In this document: positions 54,186 through 63,435 of the stretch, in pieces
Numbering within the stretch: the first letter of the stretch is position 1
Layout of the letters: each line of letters begins with the position of its first letter
Assembly: GCF_033100135.1 (NCBI RefSeq)
Contig: NZ_CP136920.1
Coordinates: 5,575,001 to 5,639,000, forward strand
Direction: 5' to 3'
From: Rubellicoccus peritrichatus
GTDB taxonomy: Bacteria > Verrucomicrobiota > Verrucomicrobiia > Opitutales > Cerasicoccaceae
Length of the DNA: 64,000 bases
Made by a program: the position numbers and the translations under genes
Notes under the pieces: generated by a model
What the model was told of the DNA's origin: nothing
The model's database searches: none
The model's input: the letters and a program-made list of their open reading frames with translations, nothing else

Positions 54186-55574
54186 CTATCCGCGATAGTT
54201 CGGATTGGGCTTGGGTATCAAGGCTTCAACTTCAGTCTTCCAATTATCCAGCTGCTCCTTCATTCGTACTGCCACATCCGGATGCAGGTCGATCAGGTTG
54301 TTTTCTTCGCCAATGTCTTCCCGCAGATTGTAGAGCTCAAGATGATCGTCCTCAAAAAACTGGATCAACTTGTAATCACCATCACGAATAGAGCATCCGG
54401 GCGTTCCACCCTGATTACTATAATGCGGGTAATGCCAGAAAATCGGTCCACGCTCGAAAGGCTCACCACGTAGGAGCGGCATCAGACTACGACCATCAAC
54501 ATGCTGCTCAGGGCAGAGATCAAGTCCTGCTGCCTCCAGTAGCGTTGGGAAAAAGTCAGGACTTGTCACTGGCTCCTCAACACGTGATCCGGCTGCGACT
54601 ACCTTGGGCCAGCGAATTAGAAGCGGTTCACGTGTGCCTCCCTCATACATCCAGCCCTTCCCTTCCGCCAGCGGTACATTGGAAGTCGGCGACCCTTCCG
54701 AGGTAGCCAGCCCGCCATTATCCGAAGTAAATATAACAATCGTATCATCCGCCTTATTAGTTGCATCAAGTGCGTCCATCAATCGACCGATATTGGTATC
54801 CATGTTCTCAACCATCGCTGCATAAGCGGGATCAGACTGTAACTTGCGGCGGCGGACCCGTTCCTTGTTTTTGTGCTGACATGGCAGCAATTCGCCTTCC
54901 TCAAATGGCTCAATCTTATCGATACCAAGCGCCTTGGCCTTGGCCTCATACTTCTTAACCAACTCTGGGGGTGATTGAATCGGTGTATGAACGGCGTAGT
55001 GCCAGAAGTTCAGAAAGAAAGGCTCATCTCCACCCGATTCGATTAACTTGATGGCCTCATCAGTCAGGCGATCCGTCAGATATTCGCCATCGGGACCATC
55101 GCTCAAAACCGGACAATTGTATGGACTGAAGTAGCCTGACTTTGGAGCACCCCAATCACAACCGCCTATGTTTTCGTCAAAGCCGTGATTTTCCGGCCAG
55201 GTAGGTTTCCCTCCCAGATGCCATTTACCAACATGCCAGGTCCTGTATCCATTTTCCCTCAGCACAGTCGCCAGTGAACGCTCCTGCATCGGCAAAGCCT
55301 GGATGTATGGCACATCACAAAGCTTACCAACACTGTGGCCGCCGATGTATTGAGTCACGCCAACACGAGCCGGATACTTGCCAGTAAGGACACTGGCACG
55401 CGTTGGAGAGCATACCGGACAAGCGGCGTAGGCATCACTAAAAAACATGCCCTGCTCCGCAAGCCGATCAAGGGCCGGCGTCTCATAAAAAGAACTGCCA
55501 TAGCAACTAAGGTCGCGCCACCCCAGATCATCCATTAAAATAAAAATGATGTTCGGCTTCTTTGTCTGACTCAT
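54186..55574 (-). CDS. Cys-type sulfatase, apparently without signal peptide
   Basis: Hydrolyses sulfate esters of glycans. The 462-residue type I sulfatase has metal ligands Asp15-Asp16 (LMDDLGW) and the activation site CSPTR with Cys55, which must be converted to formylglycine, then GKYPARVG and HVGKWHLGG. The N-terminus (MSQTKKPNIIFIL) goes straight into the fold, so the enzyme should be cytoplasmic. No maturase gene is nearby. It overlaps the GH2 gene by four bases, so the two work as one unit. Confidence 0.9.
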   Translation of the reverse strand: MSQTKKPNIIFILMDDLGWRDLSCYGSSFYETPALDRLAEQGMFFSDAYAACPVCSPTRASVLTGKYPARVGVTQYIGGHSVGKLCDVPYIQALPMQERSLATVLRENGYRTWHVGKWHLGGKPTWPENHGFDENIGGCDWGAPKSGYFSPYNCPVLSDGPDGEYLTDRLTDEAIKLIESGGDEPFFLNFWHYAVHTPIQSPPELVKKYEAKAKALGIDKIEPFEEGELLPCQHKNKERVRRRKLQSDPAYAAMVENMDTNIGRLMDALDATNKADDTIVIFTSDNGGLATSEGSPTSNVPLAEGKGWMYEGGTREPLLIRWPKVVAAGSRVEEPVTSPDFFPTLLEAAGLDLCPEQHVDGRSLMPLLRGEPFERGPIFWHYPHYSNQGGTPGCSIRDGDYKLIQFFEDDHLELYNLREDIGEENNLIDLHPDVAVRMKEQLDNWKTEVEALIPKPNPNYRG

Positions 55575-57262
55575 GATTGCGACTTTATAAATGCTGATCG
55601 CACGGCGTCACGCCCAAGTTTCGGTCGGCGATACTCATCGAAGGTGCCCTTATTATTGAATGCTCTTGGACGCATCAAAGCTCGGCCACCAGCATAGGTT
55701 TTCGCATCACTGAAATGCCAGAGACAAACACCAAGCAGATTCTGATTGGCCACCGCTTCCTCGCAAACAAGTTTGAGGTAATCATGCTGATATTCCTCAG
55801 AGTGAAAATCACGCTGCTCATCATGCCATCCTCGAAGCCCTTCACAGCCAATTTCACTGATTAGGAATGGCCGATCGTCAAGGCCAGCGGCGGCGAGCTT
55901 TTCAATCTGCGCACGGATATGAGGCACGATAAGCGATAGCGGATCAGGATGATCTTCGCAGCCATACCAGCCTGGATACATATTAATACTCACGACATCG
56001 CAGAGGCCAAAGTATAAATCCTTATCCGGGAACATCGATGCGTAGCTCACCAGGCGATTGCCACCAGCGGAACGGAGATAGCTGATTGACTCTTCGAAAA
56101 TAGGACGCGCAAACTCCTCATCCGATGAGGCTTCATTGAGAAAGCCCCAGATAATAATCGATGGATGGTTGTAGCTCCTTGCCACCATTTCCTCAAGGGA
56201 GACACGATGATGCTCCTGAAAGCGTTTGTCGGTTAACTGCTTCTCACGCTGCCCCCAGCCTAGTGCTTCCTCCCAGACGAGCATTCCGAGTTCATCGCAT
56301 AAGTCCAAAAAATGTTGGTCTTGCGGATAATGAGAACCACGAACGAAGTTGCATCCCGTATCCTTGAGTATCTGGATATCAGCAACCATTTGCGAATACG
56401 GAGTAGACGGGCCGTAATTTGGAAAATACTCATGCCGATTATATCCCAAAAGCCTGACCGGTTCTCCATTTAAAAGTAACTTGCATCCTTCTGTTTTAAC
56501 TTCGCGAAAACCAAAGCGCACGATCATGTCATCCTCGCCACAGCATAAATGCAGGCAATAGAGCGCAGGCGAATCCGGACTCCATAGTTCAGCATCACCA
56601 AGTGAAAGTGTCGTTTCAAAGCATCCACTTTCATCGGCTATGGCCGTTGCAGATTCGGCATTGATATCCAACGAAGTAATAGTGATCTCTTTGTCTTGGA
56701 CACCTTGACCATCCAATCGCCCAGCGACTTTAACCAGACGATTTCCTAAATCCTGAACATCCACATGGACATCCATAATCGCATTGCCGGGAAGATGATG
56801 CAAAAAGACCTGACGAATAATGCCACCAAACTGATAGAAATCGAAAAATGCTTCGTGCATTGGCGTCCTCTCAAAATCAAATCGATTATCAGCCAGCACT
56901 ATCAGTTCCCTTTCCCTTTTATCCGAGACAGGAAGCTCAACTTCAAAAGGGGAATAGCCGCAGAAATGCTCCTTCAGGCAAACGCCGTCAATAAGGATTC
57001 GACAGGTAAAGCTGACAGCTCCGAACTCTAACAGCGAGCGGCTGTTGGGCGCAATTTGCAGTATTCTGCGGTAGGCAGCGGTGCCACGTTTTGCACGTTG
57101 ATCCGGTAGCGTATCGAAAGCAGCTGGTACTGGGGTACGCTTCTTAAAACATATGTTGGCTACTTCGACATCCAGCAGGGATTCTCCTTCAAAGAAGGCA
57201 AAATCCCAAAGGCCATCAAGCTCGTCGACCTGGCGTTTAGAGTAATGAGGAAATGGTTTCAT
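55571..57262 (-). CDS. Glycoside hydrolase family 2 (beta-glucuronidase/galactosidase-like)
   Basis: A 563-residue GH2 enzyme, no signal peptide. Sugar-binding domain to about 160, immunoglobulin-like domain to ~255, then the TIM barrel. Acid/base Glu377 is in GFLNEASS and nucleophile Glu470 in LISEIGCEG; the barrel entry FVRGSHYPQDQHFLDLCDELGMLVWEE, in parts, is typical of beta-glucuronidases. Followed with ATGA overlap by the sulfatase. Together they suggest breakdown of a sulfated, perhaps uronic-acid-containing oligosaccharide such as ulvan fragments, inside the cell. Confidence 0.9.
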   Translation of the reverse strand: MKPFPHYSKRQVDELDGLWDFAFFEGESLLDVEVANICFKKRTPVPAAFDTLPDQRAKRGTAAYRRILQIAPNSRSLLEFGAVSFTCRILIDGVCLKEHFCGYSPFEVELPVSDKRERELIVLADNRFDFERTPMHEAFFDFYQFGGIIRQVFLHHLPGNAIMDVHVDVQDLGNRLVKVAGRLDGQGVQDKEITITSLDINAESATAIADESGCFETTLSLGDAELWSPDSPALYCLHLCCGEDDMIVRFGFREVKTEGCKLLLNGEPVRLLGYNRHEYFPNYGPSTPYSQMVADIQILKDTGCNFVRGSHYPQDQHFLDLCDELGMLVWEEALGWGQREKQLTDKRFQEHHRVSLEEMVARSYNHPSIIIWGFLNEASSDEEFARPIFEESISYLRSAGGNRLVSYASMFPDKDLYFGLCDVVSINMYPGWYGCEDHPDPLSLIVPHIRAQIEKLAAAGLDDRPFLISEIGCEGLRGWHDEQRDFHSEEYQHDYLKLVCEEAVANQNLLGVCLWHFSDAKTYAGGRALMRPRAFNNKGTFDEYRRPKLGRDAVRSAFIKSQS

Positions 57263-57372
57263 TATTAAACAAACACACTGACATAGTCAAAATGCTCCGT
57301 CGATCAAACAATGTAGAATTAATTCAGGTTTTCGCCCATTGACCCGTTTCAGGCGAATCAAGAGCAAATACA

Positions 57373-58779
57373 TTAAGCTTCAACCGGCTTCAGCTCAGGC
57401 TTCTTCTGCTTGATCGCAGTCTTTACCAGATTTGCGCCAAACTCCCAAAGAGGCCCGGGGAAGCGCTGGCAATCAGTGAGCACATCATCGAAGGCGTTCA
57501 CAAATCTCGAGACTTCCTTATCACCGATGATGAGTGGCGGTAGAATCTTAACGATATCCAGATTATGCCCGGCAACATGGCTCAGTATACGATGCTTGGA
57601 AAGCAAGGTGCTGACGATCATTTGCGGAAAGAGCCCTTTATCAACAGCATGAATTGCCTTCCAGGCCATCTTCAGTTTGAGCGCTTTCGGCTGGTGGAAT
57701 TCGATTGCGATCATGCAGCCTTTACCACGCACTTCTTTGATCAATTCGTGCTTATCCTGCAACTTGCGCAAGCCCGTCATCAATGCATTGCCGGCCTTTT
57801 CACTGTTTTCGTTGATCTTCTCCTCCTTGAGCAGATGGAGCGTCGCAAGACCACAGGCCATAGCCAGATTATTCCGGCCAAAGGTTGTGGAATGAACCAC
57901 ACAACGATCGAGCCGGGAAAAGACGCCCTGATGAATGCTGCGACGCGTCACAACTGCACCACAAGGCACATAACCACCACTCAAAGCCTTGGCCATGGTG
58001 ATAATGTCCGGCTCCAGATTCCAATGTTCGAACCCAAAAGTTTTACCAGTGCGTGACAGCCCGGTCTGGACTTCATCCATGATAAAGAGCGCACCATGCC
58101 GACGGCAAAGATCCTGAGCCGTGGAAAGAAAGTGCTCAGCTGGAATGTTGACTCCCTTACCTTGAATCGGCTCCGCCATCAAGGCTGCGACATCACCTTT
58201 GCTCAACTCATGCTCAAGAGCAGATAAGTCATTAAAAGGAATCGCCTCCATCCCTGGGAGAAACGGACCAAAGCCTTCTTGAAAATTGCCGTTGTTCGTC
58301 GCAGAAAGCGCACCGTAGGTTAAGCCATGATAACTGCCAGATAGAGTCAATATTCGCTTACGACCTGTCGCGCCACGGGCAAACTTCAGCGCTCCCTCGA
58401 CTGCTTCTGTCCCAGAATTGCAAAAGAAAACGGCTTCTAGATGCGGAGGAGTCATTTCCACGATCTTCTCTGCCAACAAACCACTCATCAGAGCGCAGTC
58501 CATCTGGACCATGTTCGGCAGATCCATCTCCAGCACATCTTCGATCGCCTTGCGGATCACCGGGTGGTTACGCCCGACATTGTAAACACCATAGCCACTC
58601 AGAAAATCCAGATAGTCCTGGCCATCCATATCGTAGAGATATGCACCTTCGGCCCGGGCGTAGACCTTATCAAAGCCAATCGTCTGCAAAACCTTAACCA
58701 ACGTCCGGTTGACGTGGGCTTCGTGCAGCCCGTAATTCTCGCCCTGACGAGCCGTTACGATTTCTTTAAGGTCGAACAT
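57373..58779 (-). CDS. Class III aminotransferase, possibly HpnO-like
   Basis: A 468-residue PLP enzyme. PLP phosphate site SGT at 122-124 (CNSGTEAVEGA), Asp235 in IMDEVQTGL and Lys264 in MAKALSGGYVP. The start (MFDLKEIVTARQGENYGLHEAHV) and C-terminal helix extend the common acetylornithine-aminotransferase layout. HpnO, which puts the amino group on bacteriohopanetriol, is of this type and size. With hpnH and ispH close by, that role is a good guess, but ornithine or putrescine transamination is also possible. Confidence 0.85.
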   Translation of the reverse strand: MFDLKEIVTARQGENYGLHEAHVNRTLVKVLQTIGFDKVYARAEGAYLYDMDGQDYLDFLSGYGVYNVGRNHPVIRKAIEDVLEMDLPNMVQMDCALMSGLLAEKIVEMTPPHLEAVFFCNSGTEAVEGALKFARGATGRKRILTLSGSYHGLTYGALSATNNGNFQEGFGPFLPGMEAIPFNDLSALEHELSKGDVAALMAEPIQGKGVNIPAEHFLSTAQDLCRRHGALFIMDEVQTGLSRTGKTFGFEHWNLEPDIITMAKALSGGYVPCGAVVTRRSIHQGVFSRLDRCVVHSTTFGRNNLAMACGLATLHLLKEEKINENSEKAGNALMTGLRKLQDKHELIKEVRGKGCMIAIEFHQPKALKLKMAWKAIHAVDKGLFPQMIVSTLLSKHRILSHVAGHNLDIVKILPPLIIGDKEVSRFVNAFDDVLTDCQRFPGPLWEFGANLVKTAIKQKKPELKPVEA

Positions 58780-58887
58780 GGAAGATGTGAGCTGACATAA
58801 ATATCAACTCATGTTGCGCACGATCAAAAAGGCCTCGTGGAAAATTGCAAACCTCTGATTTCAATTACTGCCAGATACAGACCGTAA

Positions 58888-59760
58888 TTAGATTGCTTTC
58901 AGCTTTTCGACAATCTCCTGGATAACAAATTCTGGAGTTGAAGCACCTGCCGTCACCCCAACCTTCGTGTAACGGGATTTGATGTGCTCGAAATCCAGCT
59001 CTGCAGCAGTCTCAACATGGTAAGCAGGCAGCTTTTCTTTTTCAACCAGTGCTGCGAGCTTACGGGTGTTGGCTGAATGACGACCTCCAACAACGACAAT
59101 CGCCTCGGCTCCACCGTCTTTCAAGACGTGGATATCACTTTGGCGCTCTTTGGTGGCGCCACAAATCGTGTCAAAAACAATCGCTTCCGGAAAACGCTCC
59201 TTAAGGATTTCAGAAAGTCTCCAGAATTCATCCGTAAACATGGTCGACTGAGAAACCATGCAGACCTTGTCTCCCAACTCAGGAAGATTACGAATGTCCT
59301 CTTCGTTTTTCACCACATGGCCATTGTCAGCTGTATAGCCCATCAAGCCCATCACTTCAGGATGCTTTGGGTCTCCAAAAATAACTGTGCTATAGCCTTT
59401 GCGGGAATGCATTTTGATCTTCCCCGCGATAATACCTACGTCCGGACAAGTCGCATCCTTGAAATCCATCCCTAGGTTCTTCAAATACTGGCGGCGCTCC
59501 GGCGAAATACCATGTGCACGGACCACAAGGACACCGTTCTCGCGATCTTCATCGCTGACAACGACTTCTGTCGCACTCTGATAGTCACCAACCTCTTGAA
59601 TACCAGTGGCTTCGAGCCTTTCCATCATCTGCTTGTTGTGGATAAGGGGGCCGTCTGTATAGACAGGACGTTTACCCTCCGACGCAAATTTCGAAGCAAT
59701 GTCGATTGCGCGCTCTACTCCCCAGCAGAAACCCGCACTTTTAGCTCTAAGAACTTCCAT
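58888..59760 (-). CDS. ispH: 4-hydroxy-3-methylbut-2-enyl diphosphate reductase
   Basis: Last step of the MEP pathway to IPP and DMAPP. The 290-residue iron-sulfur enzyme has Cys12 in KSAGFCWGVERA, a second Cys in DATCPDVG and the third in DTICGATKERQ, plus the conserved VRAHGISPE and the His in GDPKHPEVMG. It makes precursors for hopanoids and quinones. It probably starts its own transcript from the gap to the right. Confidence 0.96.
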   Translation of the reverse strand: MEVLRAKSAGFCWGVERAIDIASKFASEGKRPVYTDGPLIHNKQMMERLEATGIQEVGDYQSATEVVVSDEDRENGVLVVRAHGISPERRQYLKNLGMDFKDATCPDVGIIAGKIKMHSRKGYSTVIFGDPKHPEVMGLMGYTADNGHVVKNEEDIRNLPELGDKVCMVSQSTMFTDEFWRLSEILKERFPEAIVFDTICGATKERQSDIHVLKDGGAEAIVVVGGRHSANTRKLAALVEKEKLPAYHVETAAELDFEHIKSRYTKVGVTAGASTPEFVIQEIVEKLKAI

Positions 59761-59820
59761 ATAGTGATCCCAATAATAATATTGGTTCGCAATATTGTCT
59801 AGTCTGGTGAGAATTCAAGT

Positions 59821-59913
59821 TTAAAAGGCAAATGGGCGATAAAGTCCGAAGATCAAAAGTACTAAGCCAGAGCCTGCCAGTGAAATCGAGATAGCTATGG
59901 CTGAGGCCTCCAT
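59821..59913 (-). CDS. Possible tiny membrane peptide before ispH
   Basis: An ATG with AGGAG two bases upstream opens a 30-codon frame: MEASAIAISISLAG then SGLVLLIFGLYRPFAF and stop. It is one hydrophobic helix with a short basic/aromatic end and lies 60 bases before ispH on the same strand. The preceding in-frame context (GVMEAS) is reminiscent of a decayed PEP-CTERM tail. Either a real small protein or a remnant; weak evidence. Confidence 0.3.
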   Translation of the reverse strand: MEASAIAISISLAGSGLVLLIFGLYRPFAF

Positions 59914-60015
59914 CACTCCTAAAATTGCCGCAGAAAGAGCATGTAAGCGTCTGGGAAGCCAAAGTTAAAGGAGTTGGAGTATTCCTGTTCCTCCCGCTCC
60001 TTTAGTTCGGAAAAC

Positions 60016-61482
60016 CTAGCTCTTGTCAGTCTGAAAAGGGAGTAAAGGTAACTCTGCCTGGCTATAAACGGTGATGATTGGAAACTTTGCCCAACCATAT
60101 CTGACCGCGACTGGCTCTTCGACCGCATCACTTGAAACAATGATGGTCTCGCCATCGACAACAGCATCGGCCCAAACCCAGTTATCGCCATCGTCGGTTA
60201 TTGCAAAACCTGTAAGACCATTGTCTTCAGTCAAAGAAAGGCCACCTTCAGCATTTATGAACTCCAGATGAACTTGATTGTTCTCTATGCGAAATCTTTC
60301 GAAGCGGGGGCTTTCAGTAAGTCCTTCCCTGCCGTAGACCAGACCTTCGGCTGCAAGGGCCAGACGTTTGCCCACCGTCTCTTTGTCTCTCGGATGAATT
60401 TCTCTCTCTTCACCAACATCTACAGCGGTTCCAACACTTGTGTTAGGGAGTTCAAGTGCATATCCCTGTGCCTCTCGAATAGGAGCCCAACCACCTTCAG
60501 ACGGCTGAGTCTGTTTCCTTCCGTATCCAGCAAGCTCCACGTAAATGAACGGAAAGTCACCTTGGTTCCATTTTTCACGCCAGCTTTCGATCATCAGTGG
60601 AAACAGCGTCTGATACTCCTTAGGCTGTTTGTCATTCGACTCACCCTGATACCAGATTGCGCCTTTGATCGCATATGGAACAATCGGATGAATCATGCCG
60701 TTATACAGCCATGATGGTGCCTTTTGCATACTCTTCCTGTAGTAGGGGCGACCTCTCTCGTCTTTCATTGCGCTGGGATCTGCCTGGTATTGCTGGTAAG
60801 TTTCGATGATCCGGCTCAAAACAGGTTCACTCTCAATTGCCTCCATTGGCGTCCATGCCTCTGCTGGTGTTGCGCCCCACGACGTAGCGATTAATCCAAT
60901 TGGTTGATTCAGGTAGGCATTCAAGTTCTCACCAAAGAAATACGCCACTGCCGAAAATCCATCTACTGATGATGGGGAACAAACCATCCATTCGCCACGG
61001 ACATCGTCTAGTGGTACCTCACTTGATTTGCACTTGATCAAGAAAAGGCGCAGTTGATCGTTATCTGCATTGGCAAGTGCTTCATCGGCATTGCCAACTT
61101 CATTCAGCCCAAAGGCCATGTTCGATTGTCCTGAACAAACCCAAACCTGCCCAGTCAGGACATTTCTGAAGGTAATCGCTTCGCTTTTGTCACCGCTAAC
61201 TGAGACCCGACAATCGATCCCAGCCTCCACCTCAGGTAAAGTAGTCTCCCAGCGCCCAGTGGAAGACGTCACCGTATCCATTTTCGACAAAAGATCTCCC
61301 TCATCAGACCTGATCGCCACCGTAATCCTCTCCCCAGGCAACGCTTTGCCCCAGAACGGAAGAGACTGCTCTGCTTGAAGGACCATATTATCGCCAAAAA
61401 TGGCTGGAAGCGATATCGTTGCTCTGAGTGCGGTGGCAAAGAGCAACGTTGAAGACATTAAAAGGTAAAGTTTCGATTTCAT
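60016..61482 (-). CDS. Sialate O-acetylesterase-like carbohydrate esterase
   Basis: A 488-residue exported SGNH-type esterase that removes acetyl groups from sugars such as sialic acid or hemicellulose. Signal peptide to about LRA (residue 20); the opening LPAIFGDNMVLQ is the family start. The catalytic Ser is in CSGQSNMAF, with Gly/Asn oxyanion residues in WYQGESND; the Asp/His pair is probably DKETVGKRLAL region and nearby. Part of the glycan-degrading set with GH2 and sulfatase, but on its own transcript. Confidence 0.9.
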   Translation of the reverse strand: MKSKLYLLMSSTLLFATALRATISLPAIFGDNMVLQAEQSLPFWGKALPGERITVAIRSDEGDLLSKMDTVTSSTGRWETTLPEVEAGIDCRVSVSGDKSEAITFRNVLTGQVWVCSGQSNMAFGLNEVGNADEALANADNDQLRLFLIKCKSSEVPLDDVRGEWMVCSPSSVDGFSAVAYFFGENLNAYLNQPIGLIATSWGATPAEAWTPMEAIESEPVLSRIIETYQQYQADPSAMKDERGRPYYRKSMQKAPSWLYNGMIHPIVPYAIKGAIWYQGESNDKQPKEYQTLFPLMIESWREKWNQGDFPFIYVELAGYGRKQTQPSEGGWAPIREAQGYALELPNTSVGTAVDVGEEREIHPRDKETVGKRLALAAEGLVYGREGLTESPRFERFRIENNQVHLEFINAEGGLSLTEDNGLTGFAITDDGDNWVWADAVVDGETIIVSSDAVEEPVAVRYGWAKFPIITVYSQAELPLLPFQTDKS

Positions 61483-61825
61483 TGTAGATAATAACTCCCA
61501 TAAATTAAATGGTATTTTAACGCAATTATGAAATCGTCATTTCGACTGATGTGCCATTTCTCCAGATGATTAGATTAAGTGAATCAGCTCAATCGATTCA
61601 ATGAATACGCATTTCCGTACGATCAATTACCTCTGCCTGTCATTTAAAGCCTAGGAACAGTACAATAGTTCCTACTAACAAAACCAATTCCCTGAATAGG
61701 CAAATGACACTCTGCTGCCATAGAAGAATCGGACTTAAAACGATGCAATAAAAGGAATAAGGCCTTCAGCCATAGCTCTTATATGTAGCGGCAACGCTAA
61801 AACAACAATCAACATATAAGTAATC
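61483..61825. other. Gene-free AT-rich spacer
   Basis: A 343-base divergent promoter region between the esterase and the small peptide gene. A weak inverted repeat TGAATC/GATTCA lies near 61580-61600. I see no clear promoter boxes. Confidence 0.5.
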
Positions 61826-61966
61826 ATGAAACACAAAATAGTTGCACTCATTTTCGCTTCACTCTTTGGCCTTGGAGTAACCCTCGCACACGCTGGTGAA
61901 AGCGACGGATCATGCGATAAAGGCAAATGTGGAGACAAGACTGAAGCATGCACTCCAGTTGAATAG
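61826..61966 (+). CDS. Small exported cysteine-containing peptide
   Basis: A 46-residue protein. Residues 1-23 are a clean signal peptide (MKHKIVALIFASLFGLG to LAHA); the mature part of 23 residues is GESDGSCDKGKCGDKTEACT plus PVE, with three Cys and a KGKCG motif. The motif recalls the repeated (E/K)GKCG words of HvfA/BufA-type copper-binding peptides, but only one is present and no DUF692 or DoxX gene is near. A strong terminator 23 bases after the stop supports a real monocistronic gene. Confidence 0.72.
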   Translation: MKHKIVALIFASLFGLGVTLAHAGESDGSCDKGKCGDKTEACTPVE

Positions 61967-61988
61967 TCATCTCTGAAACCAAGTTTCG

Positions 61989-62022
61989 ACAGCCCGGTTA
62001 TCACGCCGGGCTGTTTTATTTT
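61989..62022 (+). terminator. Terminator of the small cysteine peptide gene
   Basis: ACAGCCCGG/CCGGGCTGT with loop TTATCACG, then TTTATTTTAT. Strong intrinsic terminator. Confidence 0.9.
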
Positions 62023-62034
62023 ATATAGCGTCTC

Positions 62035-63270
62035 CTACTCCATTGCGTAAGGTTCACCGCCATGCTTTTTGAGCAATGCAATGGCTTCATTCCGGTTTCC
62101 GGCGATCGCCTTATCGAGTGGAGTCTTTCCTTTGCCGGGAACCCTATCTCCGCCGTTGGCGTTGTTCACATCAGCTCCGTTTTCAATGAGTAGTTCAATC
62201 ACATCAACTCTGCCATGGAATGCGGCCTGTTGTAAACAAGTCCCCCACTCTCCAACCTCGTCCACTTTTTCAGGATTTGCCTCAAGCCATTGCTTCATGG
62301 CTTCAAGTTGCCCCCATGCAGCCAACTGCTGGGGAGTTGCTTCGTAGCCACGACTAATGAAAAAAGTAACGGCCTCGTCCTGATGATTATGACCAGCCCA
62401 GCCAACAGGATCACCACTATAGATGGAGTCTTTAACATCAAAACGCCCACCACTATCCATCATGACTTCGAGGATCTCAACATTGCCGTTCCAGGCTGCC
62501 TGATGCATCGCTGTGGAATGCGCATGAAATGATTCAGGCATGAAAGCATTCGGGTCCGCCCCGGCATCAATCAAGATGATGACATTCTCCGGCTTACCCT
62601 TGCTGACAGCGGCAAACAAAGCCTTCTGGAGTGAGATTGAATCGATTCCTTCCAAAGACTTTTTCAAGGCCTTTGGATCATCCTGAATTGCGCAAAGCAT
62701 GGGCGATGGCTCCGCGCCAGCTTCAACTAAAGCATCCACTGCATCCCACTCGCTGTGAGCAATGGCGGCACCAAGTGCATAAGATGGATCCGCCCCGCGT
62801 CTGGTCAGCATCTTGATCATTGGAATCTGCAGCTCATTTTCCCTCAAAAGTAAACCGGAAGCAACCAGGCCGAGCGTCGTCCCCTGATTACCGGACTCAC
62901 CACAAAAGACATCAACTTCGGCCCCAGCATCGAGAATTACCTCCGTGACTTCGACTATATTGGCTGGTGGCTTGATACTGTGAGTCCAATAAGGATTGTA
63001 AGCGGTAAAATGAAGCAATGTCGGACTGGCGAAGTAGCCGGTTTCATAGTCCTTGTCGCCATCAATCCGTTTATTGATGAGTTCGGGATGCTCCTTAAGG
63101 TAAGCGGCAAGCGCTTCTGTATCGCCTGCGTCGATCATTTCGATCGCTTCGGCAAAGATTTCATCTTCAATAATCGGGCGTTTCAGACCATCCGGCATTT
63201 CATGAGCCTCCAAAAGATTGATCAGCAGCAGCAAAACAGCTGAGTAGCATAGAATAAGGCGAGTTTTCAT
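62035..63270 (-). CDS. Exported ankyrin-repeat protein
   Basis: A 411-residue protein with signal peptide MKTRLILCYSAVLLLLINLLEA. It then holds about eight ankyrin units: IEMIDAGDTEALAAYLKEHPELIN, VTEVILDAGAEVDVF, MIKMLTRRGADPSYA, VIILIDAGADPNAF, TAMHQAAWNGNVEILEVMM, CLQQAAFHGRVDVIELLIENG, TPLDKAIAGNRNEAIALLKKHGG. Ankyrins bind other proteins; in the periplasm the partner is unknown. Single gene, convergent with the peptide gene. Confidence 0.87.
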   Translation of the reverse strand: MKTRLILCYSAVLLLLINLLEAHEMPDGLKRPIIEDEIFAEAIEMIDAGDTEALAAYLKEHPELINKRIDGDKDYETGYFASPTLLHFTAYNPYWTHSIKPPANIVEVTEVILDAGAEVDVFCGESGNQGTTLGLVASGLLLRENELQIPMIKMLTRRGADPSYALGAAIAHSEWDAVDALVEAGAEPSPMLCAIQDDPKALKKSLEGIDSISLQKALFAAVSKGKPENVIILIDAGADPNAFMPESFHAHSTAMHQAAWNGNVEILEVMMDSGGRFDVKDSIYSGDPVGWAGHNHQDEAVTFFISRGYEATPQQLAAWGQLEAMKQWLEANPEKVDEVGEWGTCLQQAAFHGRVDVIELLIENGADVNNANGGDRVPGKGKTPLDKAIAGNRNEAIALLKKHGGEPYAME

Positions 63271-63385
63271 AGGACACAGTATTTCAACGCTTTATGGTGG
63301 CTGAGAGAACACCAGGCAAATTTATTCTGCCCTCAGGTTGAAAACGTAGTTGCGCTTCTTGCCTCACCCGGCTTTTGATTGCCTC

Positions 63386-63417
63386 CCGGACGAATGAATC
63401 TCGTCCGGTTTTTTATT
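63386..63417 (+). terminator. pyrG: Leader terminator 18 bases before pyrG
   Basis: CCGGACGA/TCGTCCGG with a 7-base loop, followed by six T. No gene precedes it on the plus strand (the ankyrin gene is divergent), so the hairpin lies in the pyrG leader. In Bacillus, pyrG is controlled by a leader attenuator sensitive to CTP; this could be an attenuator of that kind. Confidence 0.6.
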
Positions 63418-63435
63418 TTCAAGACACAACAAGAG

